From contig NC_134982.1 of assembly GCF_965638725.1 (NCBI RefSeq), positions 868,001 through 932,000 of the forward strand: DNA of 64,000 nt, in the 5' to 3' direction. The position numbers were made by a program, and so were the translations under genes. The notes beneath the pieces are model-generated. The model searched no databases. It was not told the DNA's origin and was given only the letters and a program-made list of their open reading frames with translations. Origin of the DNA: Aptenodytes patagonicus (lineage: Eukaryota > Chordata > Aves > Sphenisciformes > Spheniscidae). Of the stretch, positions 23,391 to 36,825 are shown in pieces. How positions within the stretch are numbered: position 1 is the stretch's first letter; every line of letters begins with the position of its first letter.

Positions 23391-26300
23391 GCAGAAGAAC
23401 AGACAGAAAAGGCACAAAATGAATCCCACAAAACCGCATCTGACAGGTTTAAAAATCTATTTTCCTACAAGGAAGTATGGGAAGGATGGGTGATTAATGA
23501 AAGACTATGAAGAAAAGGTTTTATCCAGCAGATTAATTTCAACGTGTGTTTAAATCCTTAGCGGGGTTGGACAAGATGCTCGGAGGCGAAGCCGTGGGGG
23601 CTCCCAGGGGCTGAACGGGTGGCCGCCCTGCCCGGCTCTGGAGGGAAACCTGAAGGGGGAAGCCCATAAACGGGGTGGGGAGACAAAAATCATCTCTTGT
23701 CAAAACACTGGATTTCTTTGAAAGGTCTAGGAAGGAGGCCCAGTAAATTTGAGCCATGCTGCATCGTGTTTATCTTTGGATTTTTTTTGTAGACACCTTT
23801 TGTTTTGCAGCACATCTTCCCAGCAGCTCGTGGCTTCCCAAACCAGACGTGCTCCATATCCGGAGGCTCCTCTCTGTGCCATCCCCTGGAAGCATCCCCG
23901 GGCGCGGAGTCCCTGCCTTTCCCGTGGGGCACGTGCCCCTCGGCAGGCAGCCCCTGCTGCTCCCTGACACCCACTTGTGACAAGCACTGCGTTAGGCTGG
24001 ACACGAGCACGGCCCTGAGCGGGGCGAGGGGTCCCTGCCTGGATCAAAGTCCACGCCGGGGGATTGCAGCAGGGACGGAGCACTCAGCCTCGCGGCGTGC
24101 GGACACGGCACAGCCCGCGAACGGCTATCGCATCGCCGGAGAGCTCACGCCCGGCGTGAGGCCGCCATGGCTAATCCCTGAGGATGCCATCATCTCCAAG
24201 TGCTCAGCCCTGACGCTCCTTTGGGGGGATTTTTTCTTTTTTCCCTGTGGGAAGAGGACTGTTCGGTTCAAGGGTGGCGATGCTGGGGAGGGTGGAGGGT
24301 TTGGGTGTTTAAGGCAGAAAGGGATTGCCGTCCTCTCCTCGGCAGCAGGCTGCTGGCCTTTGCCCTTCACAGGCTGCTGTTCTGTAGTGGCAGTTTTAAG
24401 CAGTTTGGACAGAATTTGTAGGAATTCTTAATTTTAAGCATAGTATTGATTTACCTGGAAAATCAAGTAAGCATAACTAGCAAAATTTTAACTTTTTAGA
24501 GTCAGCCCCTGATCTGAATAATGCTGACCGCGTTTTACAAAAAGAGAAATATTTTTAACGTCCGCATGTGTTTTCCCCTGCAGAGACAAATAACGAGGGC
24601 AGGAGAATGAATCTGGTGTGTATGGAGGGCAATCATTTAAAGCTTTCATGTTTAGGGAGCAATTAATTATCCAAACCTCCAGTTTTGGAGAAGAAGATAT
24701 TTAATCTCTTTTAATCCCTTGTGACTCAGACCTCTGACCTGAAAACCGTGACCTTCGGCATCCCACGCTGCCTCCCTTGGGACAGAACTGAACACAGGAC
24801 TGCTGTTTTGTAAACAATCCTCCCATAAATCCCAGGACGTGCTGCTCAGGAAAGCTTTGCTGTCGGCTGCCTCACAAGATGGGCTCTTAAAAATACATCA
24901 CGGAAGCAAGTAACTTGCAGCGTCGCGGATGCTGCCAAGTCCTGGTGCCCTCGCGCCCGCTGCCCGGGCAGCTGGGATCCGCCTGGCGTGCACAAGGCTG
25001 GGGGTTTGCTGTTTCAGTCGTCGGTCATCAAACCCTGACCAAGCAACGGCAGGATTTGGAAGCTGATCATCCGGTGCTGCATACACCTTGCTCGCGGCAT
25101 GTTATCAGCTGTATTAGTGATATTAATTCTGATGACTTGTATCTTCCCTCACCTACATAATTCAAAGCTGACACTACCTTGTGCAAAATAAACCTGGATA
25201 CACTTGAGTGGGAGCTGCTGCGCATTTCCTAGCATAGCCCTTTGCCTGCCTTCTGCTCATTTAGCTAAAGAGCTAGGGCAGGGGCTTATTGTTTGTTGTG
25301 CAAAACCAGACTTTGATGAATGATTGTAAAAGCTCTGGACCCACCCCCCCAACATAAATCTGGAAAAATCACTCAAATTTTAGGTTAATCTCTTTTAAAA
25401 TACTAAAAGATGGCGCGATCTGTTTTTTCTCCCACTCATTTTTTCCTGCATCCTCTTGATACCAGAGCATCCATCCGAAGTCAGGGGAAAAGGGATTTCT
25501 TCCAAAGCCTCTGGGAGAGCCTCTCCCATGCCCAACCCACGCCCTGGGGATCGTGAGGGTTGGGGTACTGAAGGTCTGCAAGACGCATGACAGGCAGGTA
25601 CAGAGCCAGAGCGATCGCTCCCTCCCAAACAAAGTAATTACCAGTCATTGCGGATGGACTAAATAAGCTGTTCCTGATAGGCAGCTCGTGGTTCCAAGTT
25701 CACGAGTCCCATTTATGCTCCTTCCAAATACCCTGTATCATTTGTAAGACAGCAGACCATTAGGGAGTTGATATTAGCCTTACCTGCAGGCTTATACGCG
25801 AAGATGAATTGCTGTACATAGTCAAAGTATCTCTTCTGTGGGAAAAACAACACTGGGATGCAAGTGAGGAAAATGAGAACACCGAGCGATGTTTTCGTCT
25901 AATTTATCTGTGGATGGTGTGATGTGCTCCCATTAACTGCGGGGTGGGATACGTACATTAACCACGGCGAACGTCGTGCAGGCTTTGCTAATTAATGTTT
26001 GGCTCATGGAAGGGAAGAATCTCCCTCCGGCAGCCAGAGCTCTGCAACACCTCGTGAGCAGGTGGATGTCTTCAGTAAACTGGAAAGTACAGAAAATTGA
26101 CACTGAAACAAGTAATCATGGTGGCGTTGGCTGAAGCTCGCTCTGCTTCCCATTTCCCATGGTAAGCGTTCCCCCGAGAACGCGTGCGCCTGACCCTAAA
26201 CTTTCCCCATTTTCCAAGCCAATGCACTTGATGGGAACTCATCTTGCCGTTCTCCCCCTGATTACATACCCCTCGGATCTCCAGGGGTGGGACCGCTGCC

Positions 26301-29300
26301 AATGTAGGGGTGGCTGAATCCATTTCACTTATGCAGCTTTTCAAAGATTGGGTTTGGGCTCTGGGCTTTATTTGTTTGTTTCCATTCCTTGCAGCTCAGC
26401 AGACAACCTCGCCTGTGAAATAAATGCCATTTGGCGTTACCCTCGCTCTCGCAGAAGACACGGATACATATATTGTGTTTCCTTTAAAACAAACCCTTTT
26501 TCGGGAATAACCGCTCAGGAAACGATGCTTTAATGCCAGCTTTTTAAGGGTTTTTGCTCCCCCTTTGCAATTTTTAGTAAGCTGGTAAAAATCAATAGGC
26601 CTGTGTTCCCATCTGCATGCCACCTGATATCCCTTGAATGATCAATGGGGCTCACGGAGGGTCTCTCAGGAAAGCCGAGTGCTGCAATGGCCGCGGCAGA
26701 CCGAGATCCCAGCGCTTCGGCTTCCTCCTCTCCCCAGTTTGGTCTTTGATCCCGTTGGACCATGGTGCACCTGCATGAGACCAGCCCCGACCGTGCCAGA
26801 GAGGACAAGCAGAAGCAGCAGCTCTGCAGACATACACCTCTGTCAGCTCCGCTCGAGGATTTTCCTGGAAGCAGCGCAGTTACACCGGAGCAGCGGCACA
26901 CAGGCAAGCTCAGCGTGCAAAGGCTGGGAGCGAAGCCTGGCCAGGGACGTTGCACAGGTCCTCGACCTGTGCTCCCTCGCCTCGGCAGAGCTAGTGAGTG
27001 GCATTAAAAACCCCAAAAACCACGGTGAGCCGTGTGGTGCTGCGTAGAGGCTGAGCATCAGGTGGTGCCACACAGCACTGGGGCCACAGAGGCTCAAGCA
27101 CTACCTGGGGAAAATCGCTTTCCAAGTGTTTCCGCAGTGGTTCCTCAGGGAGCTGGGGATGCTGCCTGTGAGGAGGCAAGCCACGCTGAGACCCTGCCGA
27201 AAACACGACCTCCATCTCAGCCTGGAGCTGAGGCTCCTGCGCCGGTGGAAACGTGGGAAGGGGCCCGCGGAGGCTGGCGGTGCCAGTGCCCGGCCAGGGC
27301 TGGTCCAGCAGGCGCTGGCAGGAGGTGGGAGGCATCCCCAGCCACAGCGGCAGGGATGGGGGTGGGAAAGGTGGGAGCGGGGAGGCACCTCCATCCCACC
27401 TCTCTCCCTGCCAAGATGAGCAGAGTTTTATTTCTGGAAGCAATTTAATGGTTTGCTGATAGCTTTGATTGGTTTCGTGTCAGGTTAGCTTTTAATCTCT
27501 GCTCTGGTCTGCTTCATTCTTTAAAATAACTGTGATTAAAGGATGCTGTTCCGGCATCACTCACGGGCACGCATGTGACAGTGCGTGGGCAGATGGCTCC
27601 TGCCTGCTGACCCTCCCTGCCCGCTGCTGATTCAGGCTGGGACCACTCCACCGCCACCGGCGCTGCTCCTCCTGAGGAAGGATGGGGAGAAAACGGCCAC
27701 GGAGAAAGGAAAGCTGTTTGGATGGAAGAGGTAGCAGAGACACTGATAGCTACTGCTCTGCAACATGCAGGGAGTTGTACCCCACCCCAGGTGCACCCAC
27801 CTCAGGCACAGCCTCACCACCTTCCCACCCTGCCAACCCCGATGTTGCCCGCTCTGCCCCCATCCCCTCCACTGTGCACCTCTCACCCTCTGCCCCCAGT
27901 CCCTGCTCCAGCAACAGTCCAGAGGACACTCACGTGCTCGTGCAGCCTCTCCAATTGCTGCTGCACGTCCGGCTTTGTTTTCCAGGTCCCTGAAGTTCGA
28001 GACTGGTGTTTGCACTGCACTCTGGTAAGGCAGACGATGCTGCCCCTCCAGCGATGCTCTTTCAGCTCTGCTTCCCACCTCCTGCCTCCTTCCAAATCAC
28101 TCCCCATCCCAGGAGCAGCCTTCCCATCCCAGCCTGGCTGGTTGGGCTTGGCTGGGTTCCCGGCGTGTGTTTAACGGTGGCGTTTCTCGGGCCACCTGCT
28201 GCCACGAGGCCGGATGGGCAGAGCGTGCTGCTGCTCGGGGGTGAGCTTCCCACCTCTGCCTTCGCCCAGGCAGAGCAGGGTGAAGCCTTGGACACATGCA
28301 CGGCTAAGCATCAGCAATGTGCTGGGAAGAGTTAAGAATGATGGTTTTGGGGTGTAAGATGCCCCTGTGCTCTCCGGGCAGTTCCTCACTCCCACAGGGC
28401 CGCTGAGCAACCTTTGGGAGAGGGCTCTGCTGGCTGCTGTGCCTCTCCTCGGCCCCTGGAGTTGCGGAGACCCCCCAACATCTTTCACACCCCCCAAATG
28501 AATTTTCTTCAGATGCAACCTCTGGGCAGAAAACGGACCTGTTCTTGACAAACACACTAGGAGGGGAAAGAAAACCCCAGCCAGAAGTCCCTGGGCATGC
28601 TGATGGTTTCCTTCACTCTGGGGCAGATGCAGATTTTAATCAATGAGATCGATGGTGAACGCTCGCGGGCTGCAGGAACAGAGAAGGGGCTGCTGGAGAG
28701 CGGCCGCAAGATGGATGACCAGAGGCAGAGGACCTGGGGGAGGTCAGAGGTGACCGTCACCTTGAGATCCAATCTGCAGCTCGCCCCCTCCGTGACAGAC
28801 GCTGCCCGGGCTCCTACGGCAGCTCCTGCCCTCTCGCTGCCTGTCCGCGGGCAGCCCTTGCCTGCCCTCTCCCGTGGCCCCACGCCCCGCTGTGTAACCA
28901 CCCTACATTTACACACGCGCTTCGTGTGAATGAGGGTTTCTCTCAAGTCGCCATTCCCATGCAATCACCTGCAGAGCAAAGCACGTCCTTACCCAAAAGC
29001 TGTCTTGTCTCCTTCCATAGTTGGCCTTTACCTTGCCCATTGCTGCCACCCAGGTGCCATCAGAGACCCTTTCCCGAGGCCCAGCTCTCCCGGAGCCACC
29101 CATCGCAAAATCTAGTGCCAGGGCCTGCCTGTTGTGACCCCTGCAGAAGGCACAGCCGGCCACCCAGGGCCACATCCAGTTGGGTTTGGAGCATCTCCAG
29201 GGATGGAGACGGCACTGCCTGCCAGGGCAGCCTGCGCTTGGGCTTGAGCTCTCCCACAGCCACCTCCTTCCCCTTCTCCCTTCTTTCACTACCAGGCGCT

Positions 29301-30639
29301 GGCCAGAAAGCTCACCTGAATGTGAAACCCGGGCTCAGACCCCCGCGTCCCCGGTGGGGGACAAGAACAAACTGGGCTGCCTTGTATTTCAGAGCAAGCA
29401 CTGGACAAGGTTTCCTTGACAAGGTCTCTCTCTCTCTCCTCCTGAAAATGTTCCAACCGTATGAAATGCGTGAATACCCGTTCAGCTTCATTCCCACCTT
29501 GCTGCATGGGACGCTGCGGTCCAAGCGTCCTCTCCAAATTAGGAGGAGGCTGAGGGCTGCCGTCTCCCAGCGCCTGCCCCAACCCAGAGCATCACACCTC
29601 CTCCCCAGTCCCGTACCTACCTGGTGCAGCGAACACCCCACACCAACGCTCCTGGTTTTGCCTCTGCCTTTGGTGTCGATGGTGAGCGCTCTTCGCCAGC
29701 GTCACCTTGAGTGTGTGAATAACCTGGCTGCACGGAACAGCATTTTCCAGAAAAACAATGATTTGCTGAAATGACTTTGCCTGGCCCGAGTTTTTTGGCA
29801 GAGCTAGCAGGAGGCCTCGGAGTCTGCTCTCATAAAAAAACCATTACCCAGGTTTGAAAACACGGCTCAGCGAGCACAGGGAAATGGCTTTGCACATCTC
29901 GGCGGATCACGCTGGGATTTGGGTTTGGCCCCGGAGCACCTGGTGCTCGCTCCGAAGGCTCCTGCTCAGCCACACAGGCTTTGCAGTCGTTCTCTGATCG
30001 TTTGGTTCCCTCTCACACAGTCTTTGGCTCCCAGGGTTCATTCTGCTCCCCATCCTCCTCCCTCTTGCCTTCCTTCTCCTGGAGCTGGGCAGTCCGGCAG
30101 CTGGTGGAACAACAGTTGCGTTTGTTTCTGCAATAAATCTGGGACTGCTCTAAAATGGATTTTAATCCACTTTCGGGCTAAACTGCAAACAAGGTGATAA
30201 CATGCAGCCTGTCTTAATAACTTCTCTGTCCTTAAAGCAGAAATAAATATTTTTTGCGACTTTGCAGCAGTGCTGCGCATTGCTGAACAGGTTCCCATTT
30301 GGCTCCATGCTGTTCTGCACTTCATTGCCATTCGTTACCATACAATCTCTGTCTTGAAATATCAAACAATCCACCTTTGAGATCCTCCTGGAGTAACAAA
30401 ATAATTAAAAATGGGTCAACATTATCCTTCAAGACAGAAGGGTAGAAAACACCTTCTTCCACAGCTACCCGCGCTGCCGGGCGGCCAGCTGACTGCAAAG
30501 CAGCCGGCAAAGCAGCAGGGACGGTCCTGTCTCCAAAGGTCACCTCCAGAGCATCCAGCTCTCCTCCTCACCCCTGCAGATCTCCGGGTGACTCAGATTC
30601 AGCACTGGCACGTCGGTGGGGTGATTGCTTAGATATATT

Positions 30640-30935
30640 TATGAACCGAGATGACCATGAAACTGGACCTAACAGCTCACGGTTACTCTTAGTCCTTGCA
30701 GAGGACTGCTAGAGAAGACTTTATCTTTTAATGAGACCTAAATTAAAGAAATATCATTCATACTATAATCTGGGCTAAATTTATAAATGGTGTCACCCCA
30801 CTCCCTTCAGTGGAAGGGGATGAGGGCTGGGGTTGGACCCAGAGCCTGAGCTGGTTTTTACAAAGTCACTATTTAATAAGATACACAATATTTCATAATA
30901 TATAGTATAAAAGCAGTCAGGTGTAGCGAGAACTG
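30640..30935. promoter_or_regulatory. Candidate conserved non-coding element
   Basis: AT-rich tract with CTTTTAATGAGACC, TAAATTAAAGAAATATC and TTATAAATGG, interrupted by a short GC-rich segment. No coding potential. Low-confidence call from composition. Confidence 0.2.
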
Positions 30936-31989
30936 CAAAACGTTATCCTTGATACTCATTAACCATCAAATGCACCTCCACGAACTCAACCAACAGCGAC
31001 GGTCGCGGCAACCCCAGCCGTGGCGAAACTTCTCTTCTGGTTTTCCCTTCGGCTCAGGCAGCTTGGTGCCGGTGGTCCAACGGTTGGGGCAGCGGCTCTG
31101 CTCTTGGACAAAGCCACCGTCGTATTTCAGACAAGGTGGGATGCTCCCTCAAATGCTCTGTTCTGCTGGCCTGGACCGAGCTTCGGTGGCCCCAATGTAC
31201 CTACACACAGTTGCCGTATTTCTCGCGTTGCTACCAGATCTCAACTGATAAACACAGGTAACGCATACATAAACCAAGGTGTAAGAACATGGTCTATTAG
31301 AGAGTACAGAAAAAAATAAAGCCAGAAATCTTTGAGATATTGAAGATGTAAATGCCATAACACTGCGTCAGGTCCCGAGTGGGTTCTTGAAGGGGACCTT
31401 GGGTATTCTGACAGTCACGGCCCAATTGATCTACCACCACATGTAATCAGAGCTCTGTCACTTGAATATCTTCTCATCAGTCGTATCTTTGCAGATCGGA
31501 CTGGTAAGCAATGCCAGGATGAAGTCAGCCAGACCACCAAGGCAGAAGCCTTCTGCCCAAGCCAGCTGATGGCACCTTTGAAGTCCTAGGCCACGCGGAA
31601 GATGAAGAAATGGGTCTTTTAAAATGAACTTGCAACAGGCGAGATCTGAACGTGAATACTGATAAAAACGGTAGTGCAGTCAACTTCTCTCCCCCTTGGC
31701 TCTGGATAAACTTGTAAGAAGAAATACCCTTGCTAAAATCACCCCGACTTGACCGCAACGTTTGCTTTGCCCACCACAGAGGAAGACTAATCTCAGGGGG
31801 GAACACGTACAGCAGCTTTCCCCGGTGGCCAGCCCTACCCGAGGCACCGGGACCCCCTGGCTCTCCCCCACAGCACTGGTCACCAGGGGGTGGCACCAAG
31901 CGGTGACACCGCCAACACAGCAAGCGAGGACACGTGCCTGAACAGCGAGGGGCAGGAGGCACTCCTTGAAGTCAGAAAGGTGGGGTTTT

Positions 31990-32520
31990 TTTAAAAAAAT
32001 CAAATTTAAACTTGCAAGATGTGCAGATTCCACCGTCATTTTTATGATAAAACCAGCAATTTTCTTTTACTATATTGTAAATTGGGAGTAGCTCTACAGG
32101 AGTGAATAAATGCTTATTTAAAGTCAGTTACTTCAGTAAATAAATATCTAACACCCCCCCCCCCCGTAAGCTACTCCAGTCCTTTGAAAATAGGTTTCCA
32201 ATTTACAAAAATCAATTAAAATCATATATTCTAAATGTAACAACCAACAATGATCTTCCCGTAGATGTCATTCAGCCTTCATTTTAAAAACAGAATCAAC
32301 ATTCAAAAAGCTATGCTGCTGCAGCAGAAAGTTTCACCTTTTAATTTTTCATACAGGATTAATTTTTAATTTTCAGACATCAGAGAGAGAGGGAAGTTCC
32401 CCAGGAGCCCTCCTGTTCAAAGAGCACTCCAGGCAACTATTGCCATCAAGTGTCAATTTATCACACTGAAGGCTCTGATGCAGATTTTTACTGATATTTT
32501 TGTTCAGACAAAAGTATTAT
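31990..32520. promoter_or_regulatory. Candidate conserved non-coding block
   Basis: About 530 bp of AT-rich, largely unique sequence containing AAAAATCAATTAAAATC, several TTTAATTTTT words and a C12 run (32154-32165). It sits between GC-richer sequence. Function inferred from composition only. Confidence 0.2.
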
Positions 32521-34980
32521 TGCTGATGAAGTTTTGGTGTTCGCTAAAAGCCAGGCACAGCCTGGACAGCTTGTTGGGAGAACAGAAGAAACCCGTTTTC
32601 CTTTCTCCTCGGCTCCCTGGAAAGCCCGTTGAGCACCGTCCCTGCCCAGCGCTGGGTACCTGGGACCTTCGGAGTTCCCTTAGCACACATTATGCCGGGA
32701 AACGTTGGTATGAAATCACAGTGGCGTAGATGTTACAGGACGTGTACTCCTTCCACGCACGCTCAAAGACGTTGAACACAGGAATAACCATCTGAAAGGT
32801 TAAATTTACAAATTGGGATACCCTTGAGTTTCTTACGGAGTCCATGTCCTACGAGTCCCACAGAGGGTCCTGACAATTTTGCAAACCTTTGAACTGCAAT
32901 TGGGGACTGAATACCTGTGACAGCCCATCTCAGTTTGCCCACGAGCTCTCCGAAGCTCCCGCGCGGCCTCCCATGTTCCCAAGACAGCAAACCTGGCCGT
33001 CACTTCTGCTGCCTCTACACGGGAGGGAATGAGGAGGAAGAGGAACTTTTTCCCTGGTCGTGCTTTCCCGGCAATGGAAACAGAGGGAAAGATGCAAGGG
33101 CTGCAGCTGGCCAGGAACTCTCTTTTCTGAAGGGAGAAGTAACTCGCAGAACTTCTGGAGCCTGCGAGGCGATGTTCAGAAGATGTATTAGACTTTGGGT
33201 TCTTCTGCACATTGGTTGCTCACGGAAGTTCCTGCAGCATCCAGAGGACAAAATACCTTTGGGTCCTCTACGATTTCTGCTGTTAATGCATTGGCTTTTA
33301 AATATGTAAGCTACTGCTAAGCATGTTAAAGGCCTTCCATTTACAATTCTTTGCTTGCATATGACTCGTCAGTTTGAAAAAGTATTTTGGCTACAAAAAT
33401 CACTATTTGAAACCAAACTGAGCCGACACCGAAACGCGTCTTATTCTGAGCACTGGCCTTACCCTGGCTGCATCTGAAAGGACACATCCAGCACTGTAGA
33501 TGAGTGCCCAGCAGGAACGTCCTGAACGCTGCTGCGTTTCGTGGCTGTGTCCCTCTCTGTGGGATGGGAAGCCTTGCTCTCGGGACAGAGGGATCAGGCT
33601 GCTCTAAGCGGATGCCTGCCCGGCAATCAGGGGATTGGGACCTTAGGGTGAACCACGCATCCCAAGGTGAGCCTATCCCAGAAGCCTGCGAAGTACCAAC
33701 CACACTGAGATCCGAGTTCTGGCTGTGCCCTATGGGGCACAGCGTTGCCTGAACGCGTGGGGAATTCCCCCAGGCAGCAGGAGAGGTCGTACCCACCCCT
33801 TCGCAACAGGCTGGGGAGAGCGAGATGCATGTGGATGGATTTCTGAGTCAGCTGCAAGGAATGCTGATCATCAGCAAGACACACGCCATGCACAACTGTA
33901 ACATTACGCTCTTTGGAAAAAATCTCTGATCAATACGTTTGATGGAGTTTACACTGACCTCAGTGTTCTGCATTTTCAAATAGCTTTGGTTTTAGGCAAG
34001 ATAGATGTATTTTGAGGAGGACATCAACCAAACACGCGCGCACGCTTCGAATGCAGCCTGGCTCCTGCTGTGGTTGGCAGCGCTGCAGCAGTGCAGCCGG
34101 CGGGACGGGGCTCCTCCGCACCAGCTCCCTGCTCCTCCGGATGAGAGGCACGAACACAGTGCCAGCAGAGCCCCTTCGTGGCCCAGCACGTCCCTTGCCA
34201 GCCCCCAGATGAGGAGCCGTGATGTGGGAAAGCGGGGGAGCCCTCCCTCATGTTTTATGTAACTGAAATCAGCAAGTTTGAAGTGTCTGGTGTAATTTTT
34301 CTGGAGTTTTTTTTTCTATAAATCTCAAGCGACCTCTCATTTCCTGTATCTTACTCCAAATAACACTAATTAGCGGACAGACAACCTCCATTGCATCAAG
34401 TCAGCCAGAATATTGTGTGACAGTTGGGAAACAATCGCGCATACGCAATTAATAATGTAAAAGTCCATCGCTCCGTATCTCCATCACCTTCTCTCAGGTT
34501 GGCTTGTTTCCCTCAGCCTTAATGCATGCTCCTTCAAGCCAGGGGAGGGAGCACCTTCCCATTTGATCTCATCTGCCCCTTCCTCCGCCTCCGCTCCTCT
34601 GTGCCAGGAGCCATCCATCAGTCCGTCCCCCGCGCGCCGCCCAGCCGCTCCCCAGCACCTTCTGAACGCTGGTACAGCCACTCCATCACTAACAACGTCC
34701 CCTTCGGGCCCCAGCGCTACCCCTCCTCCGGCTCCGATGCGTAACGTGGCCACTCCTGCTCCTGCCCCTCACACCCGCGCCCCTGCCCCTCCTTACCTTT
34801 GGCCACGAGCTCCTCACTGCTGCCATAAACATCCCGGTCAGTCCTTCCCGTTTTCCAGCCATGGATCAGTATTAAACGAATCCAGTGCAATGTCCTAATC
34901 ATACACACTACTCTGCATCGCGTTCGTCATGCGAAGTTAGCCGCGATGTGATTTTACACCTCTTGGTCAAAGGTGTGGTT

Positions 34981-35330
34981 TTACGACCAGCGCCAGGACG
35001 GGGATGGACATTCCCAGCCAGCGCGGTGTAAAGCCAAGGAGGGTGACCTTCTCCATCGCTCCCCCTGCCCAGAGTCGCAGCCGGGAAGGGGTCGGCGCCA
35101 CGACCGCCCCGCTCGGCTGGGGACCGCCCGACCGCCCCGCTCGCTCACTTGGCCCCGTGCAATGCACCAGAGGTGGAGGCGCCTGCGGCGCCGTGCACCG
35201 CAGAAACGCCGCAGCGCAGGCAGCGGTGCAGGTACTGCCGCGGCTCAGCGGTGGCAGCACACAGCTCGGTCAGACCTAAAACCCAGCCGGCAGAAATTGC
35301 AGGTGCTCGGCGCCAACGTAACCTTGGTCA
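34981..35330. promoter_or_regulatory. Orphan CpG-island-like block
   Basis: By hand count 35041-35280 holds about 27 CpG in 240 bp, with an observed/expected ratio near 1 and GC around two thirds, whereas most of the window is CpG-poor. It includes a direct repeat of GACCGCCCCGCTCG at 35102-35115 and 35130-35143 (28 bp apart). It lies about 1.5 kb beyond the WDR7 3' end and no known gene starts here. It could be a promoter of an unannotated or antisense transcript, or a regulatory island. Confidence 0.45.
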
Positions 35331-36784
35331 GGGAGCGGAAGAAGGGCCATAGCGCTTTTGACCACTTCATGCAGTACCCGAGTACACAGCCAGATATTTA
35401 ATTATCAAAAAATGATGCTGCATAAATGAAAAAAATATTGATTTTTTTGCATCAAAATGCAATCATGCCGAATCAAAAACAATTAATGTCCTTGAATGCA
35501 GATATATAGCAGGAAATAGGCACATACTTTTTATAGGTAAATTGCTTAAGGTATCATCTAGGCTTTAGTATATTTTCATTTCTATTAAATGAGGAGACAG
35601 CAGCGAACACTGAGCTCACTACATTTGACCATCTCTCTACACAAATCAAACAGTTTATATTTTACGAAGTAAACAGCAAAACCAGCGCATCTAATTTTTG
35701 AAATTCTTCTGGCTTTTCTTTTTGACCTTTGGTATTTGTACATATCGATGCTCTCTCTAAACCATTGCACAAAAACACCTTGAAGTGTCAAGCTTTAAAA
35801 ATGAGTCTTCTTTTCTCTTTCTCCTGTGCAGCCTGGATTATCTTGGCCTTGTCAAAATACATTCTCTAGTTAGAGGTTGGAAATATTTCCCTCCTGGCTC
35901 CCAAGTATTGATTTTTCAAGGCTCAGCTCTGCCTGTCAGCCGAGGAGGGGAGAGGTGAGAGTTCGCCCGGCGCTGCCTGGCTGTGCCTCCTGCACCACCG
36001 TGCCCTGCCCGCCTCAGCCGGCCCGGCATCGAGCCGCTACCGGCGTGCTTTACCTGTAAGGAAACGCCGGAGCCACTGGTGTTTCAACGCATTCGCGCAC
36101 CCCAAAAATCGAGGATTCACACAATTCCTCTGTGGGTTTTTCATTTTGAAGGCTGATTAGGTCATGTCTGACCCTCCCTGGCTCACCGGCCCCGCGCCGC
36201 GCAGGCTCACCCCACGCCCCTCTGCAAGCCGCACGTGCTGGGGCTTCCTCTGCGGGCAAACACAACCGCCATTTTTAAAAAATAACGTATCTTGCAGATT
36301 CCAACCCAAACACAATGTTACATTAAATACACTTGGTAATCCTGCACGCCACCTCAGAAAAACCTCAGCGTTTAATTTATTTCAATTTATTTTAATTTAT
36401 TTCAATTTTAATTTATTTCAATTACTTTCTTTGGGGAAATGCAAACCAGAGGACAAGGGAAGAGCGTCGCCTGGTACGCATCGGCGTTGGTGAATTTCTG
36501 GAAGATTAATATTCCCTTGTTTGCTTGGATACACTGTTTTGGGAGTTAAGAGAACTTTACTCTCAGCATCCCCCTACCTTCGCCGTTTGTAACAAAGGCT
36601 GAAGACTCTTCACCATGACCCCCCGCCTGCTCTGATGGTGACTCATTCTGCTCTCATTCACGCCGATTTTCAAATGAAAAGGAAGAAGTTTCTTAAATGG
36701 TGGAAAGACTTCAGATTACCGGCCAGTAAATCAGCAGCAGGAAATTATTTACACACCATCAGGCTGATGCCACGAAACCAACAC
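35331..36784. other. Intergenic sequence between CpG-rich block and WDR7 3' end
   Basis: AT-rich at 35390-35900 (with AAAAATATTGATTTTTTTGC), then a short GC-rich patch (35940-36240), then AT-rich again with a run of TTTAATTTATTTCAAT-type near-repeats at 36371-36425. No gene recognised. Confidence 0.6.
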
Positions 36785-36802
36785 TCTTCAATACAATTCA
36801 GT

Positions 36803-36808
36803 TTTATT
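36803..36808 (-). terminator. Candidate distal WDR7 poly(A) signal AATAAA
   Basis: On the minus strand the context is GAAATAAAACTG, followed about 20-35 nt downstream by the GT-rich stretch GTGTTGGTTTCGTGG, the usual downstream element. This predicts cleavage around 36785. It is the last AATAAA on this strand before the sequence turns GC-richer, which supports it as the distal site. 3'-end data would settle it. Confidence 0.5.
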
Positions 36809-36817
36809 TCACAAGCA

Positions 36818-36825
36818 TATTTACA
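36818..36825 (-). promoter_or_regulatory. Pumilio-type site TGTAAATA next to the poly(A) signal
   Basis: An exact match to the Pumilio recognition octamer (TGTANATA) lies 9 nt upstream of the candidate distal poly(A) signal in the WDR7 3' UTR. PUM proteins bind such sites to repress or destabilise mRNAs. In AT-rich sequence the octamer also occurs by chance, so function is inference. Confidence 0.3.

Larger units (their letters stand above)
18011..34980. other. Intergenic sequence, gene-poor mosaic
   Basis: About 17 kb without a supportable gene. GC-rich stretches (for example 22500-23050, 26650-29700) alternate with AT-rich ones (18270-18780, 23220-23560, 24420-24740, 30640-30935, 31990-32520, 34250-34460). 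Long frames at 19623-20354 and 28926-29774 have no domain signature and biased composition. C12 at 32154-32165 is a simple run. No tRNA, rRNA or known microRNA hairpin was recognised. Confidence 0.6.

Noticed and set aside
28926..29774. 282-codon plus-strand open frame, the longest in the window
   Set aside because: Composition is rich in P, S, R and L, overlaps other frames on both strands, has no recognisable domain and no flanking exon structure.
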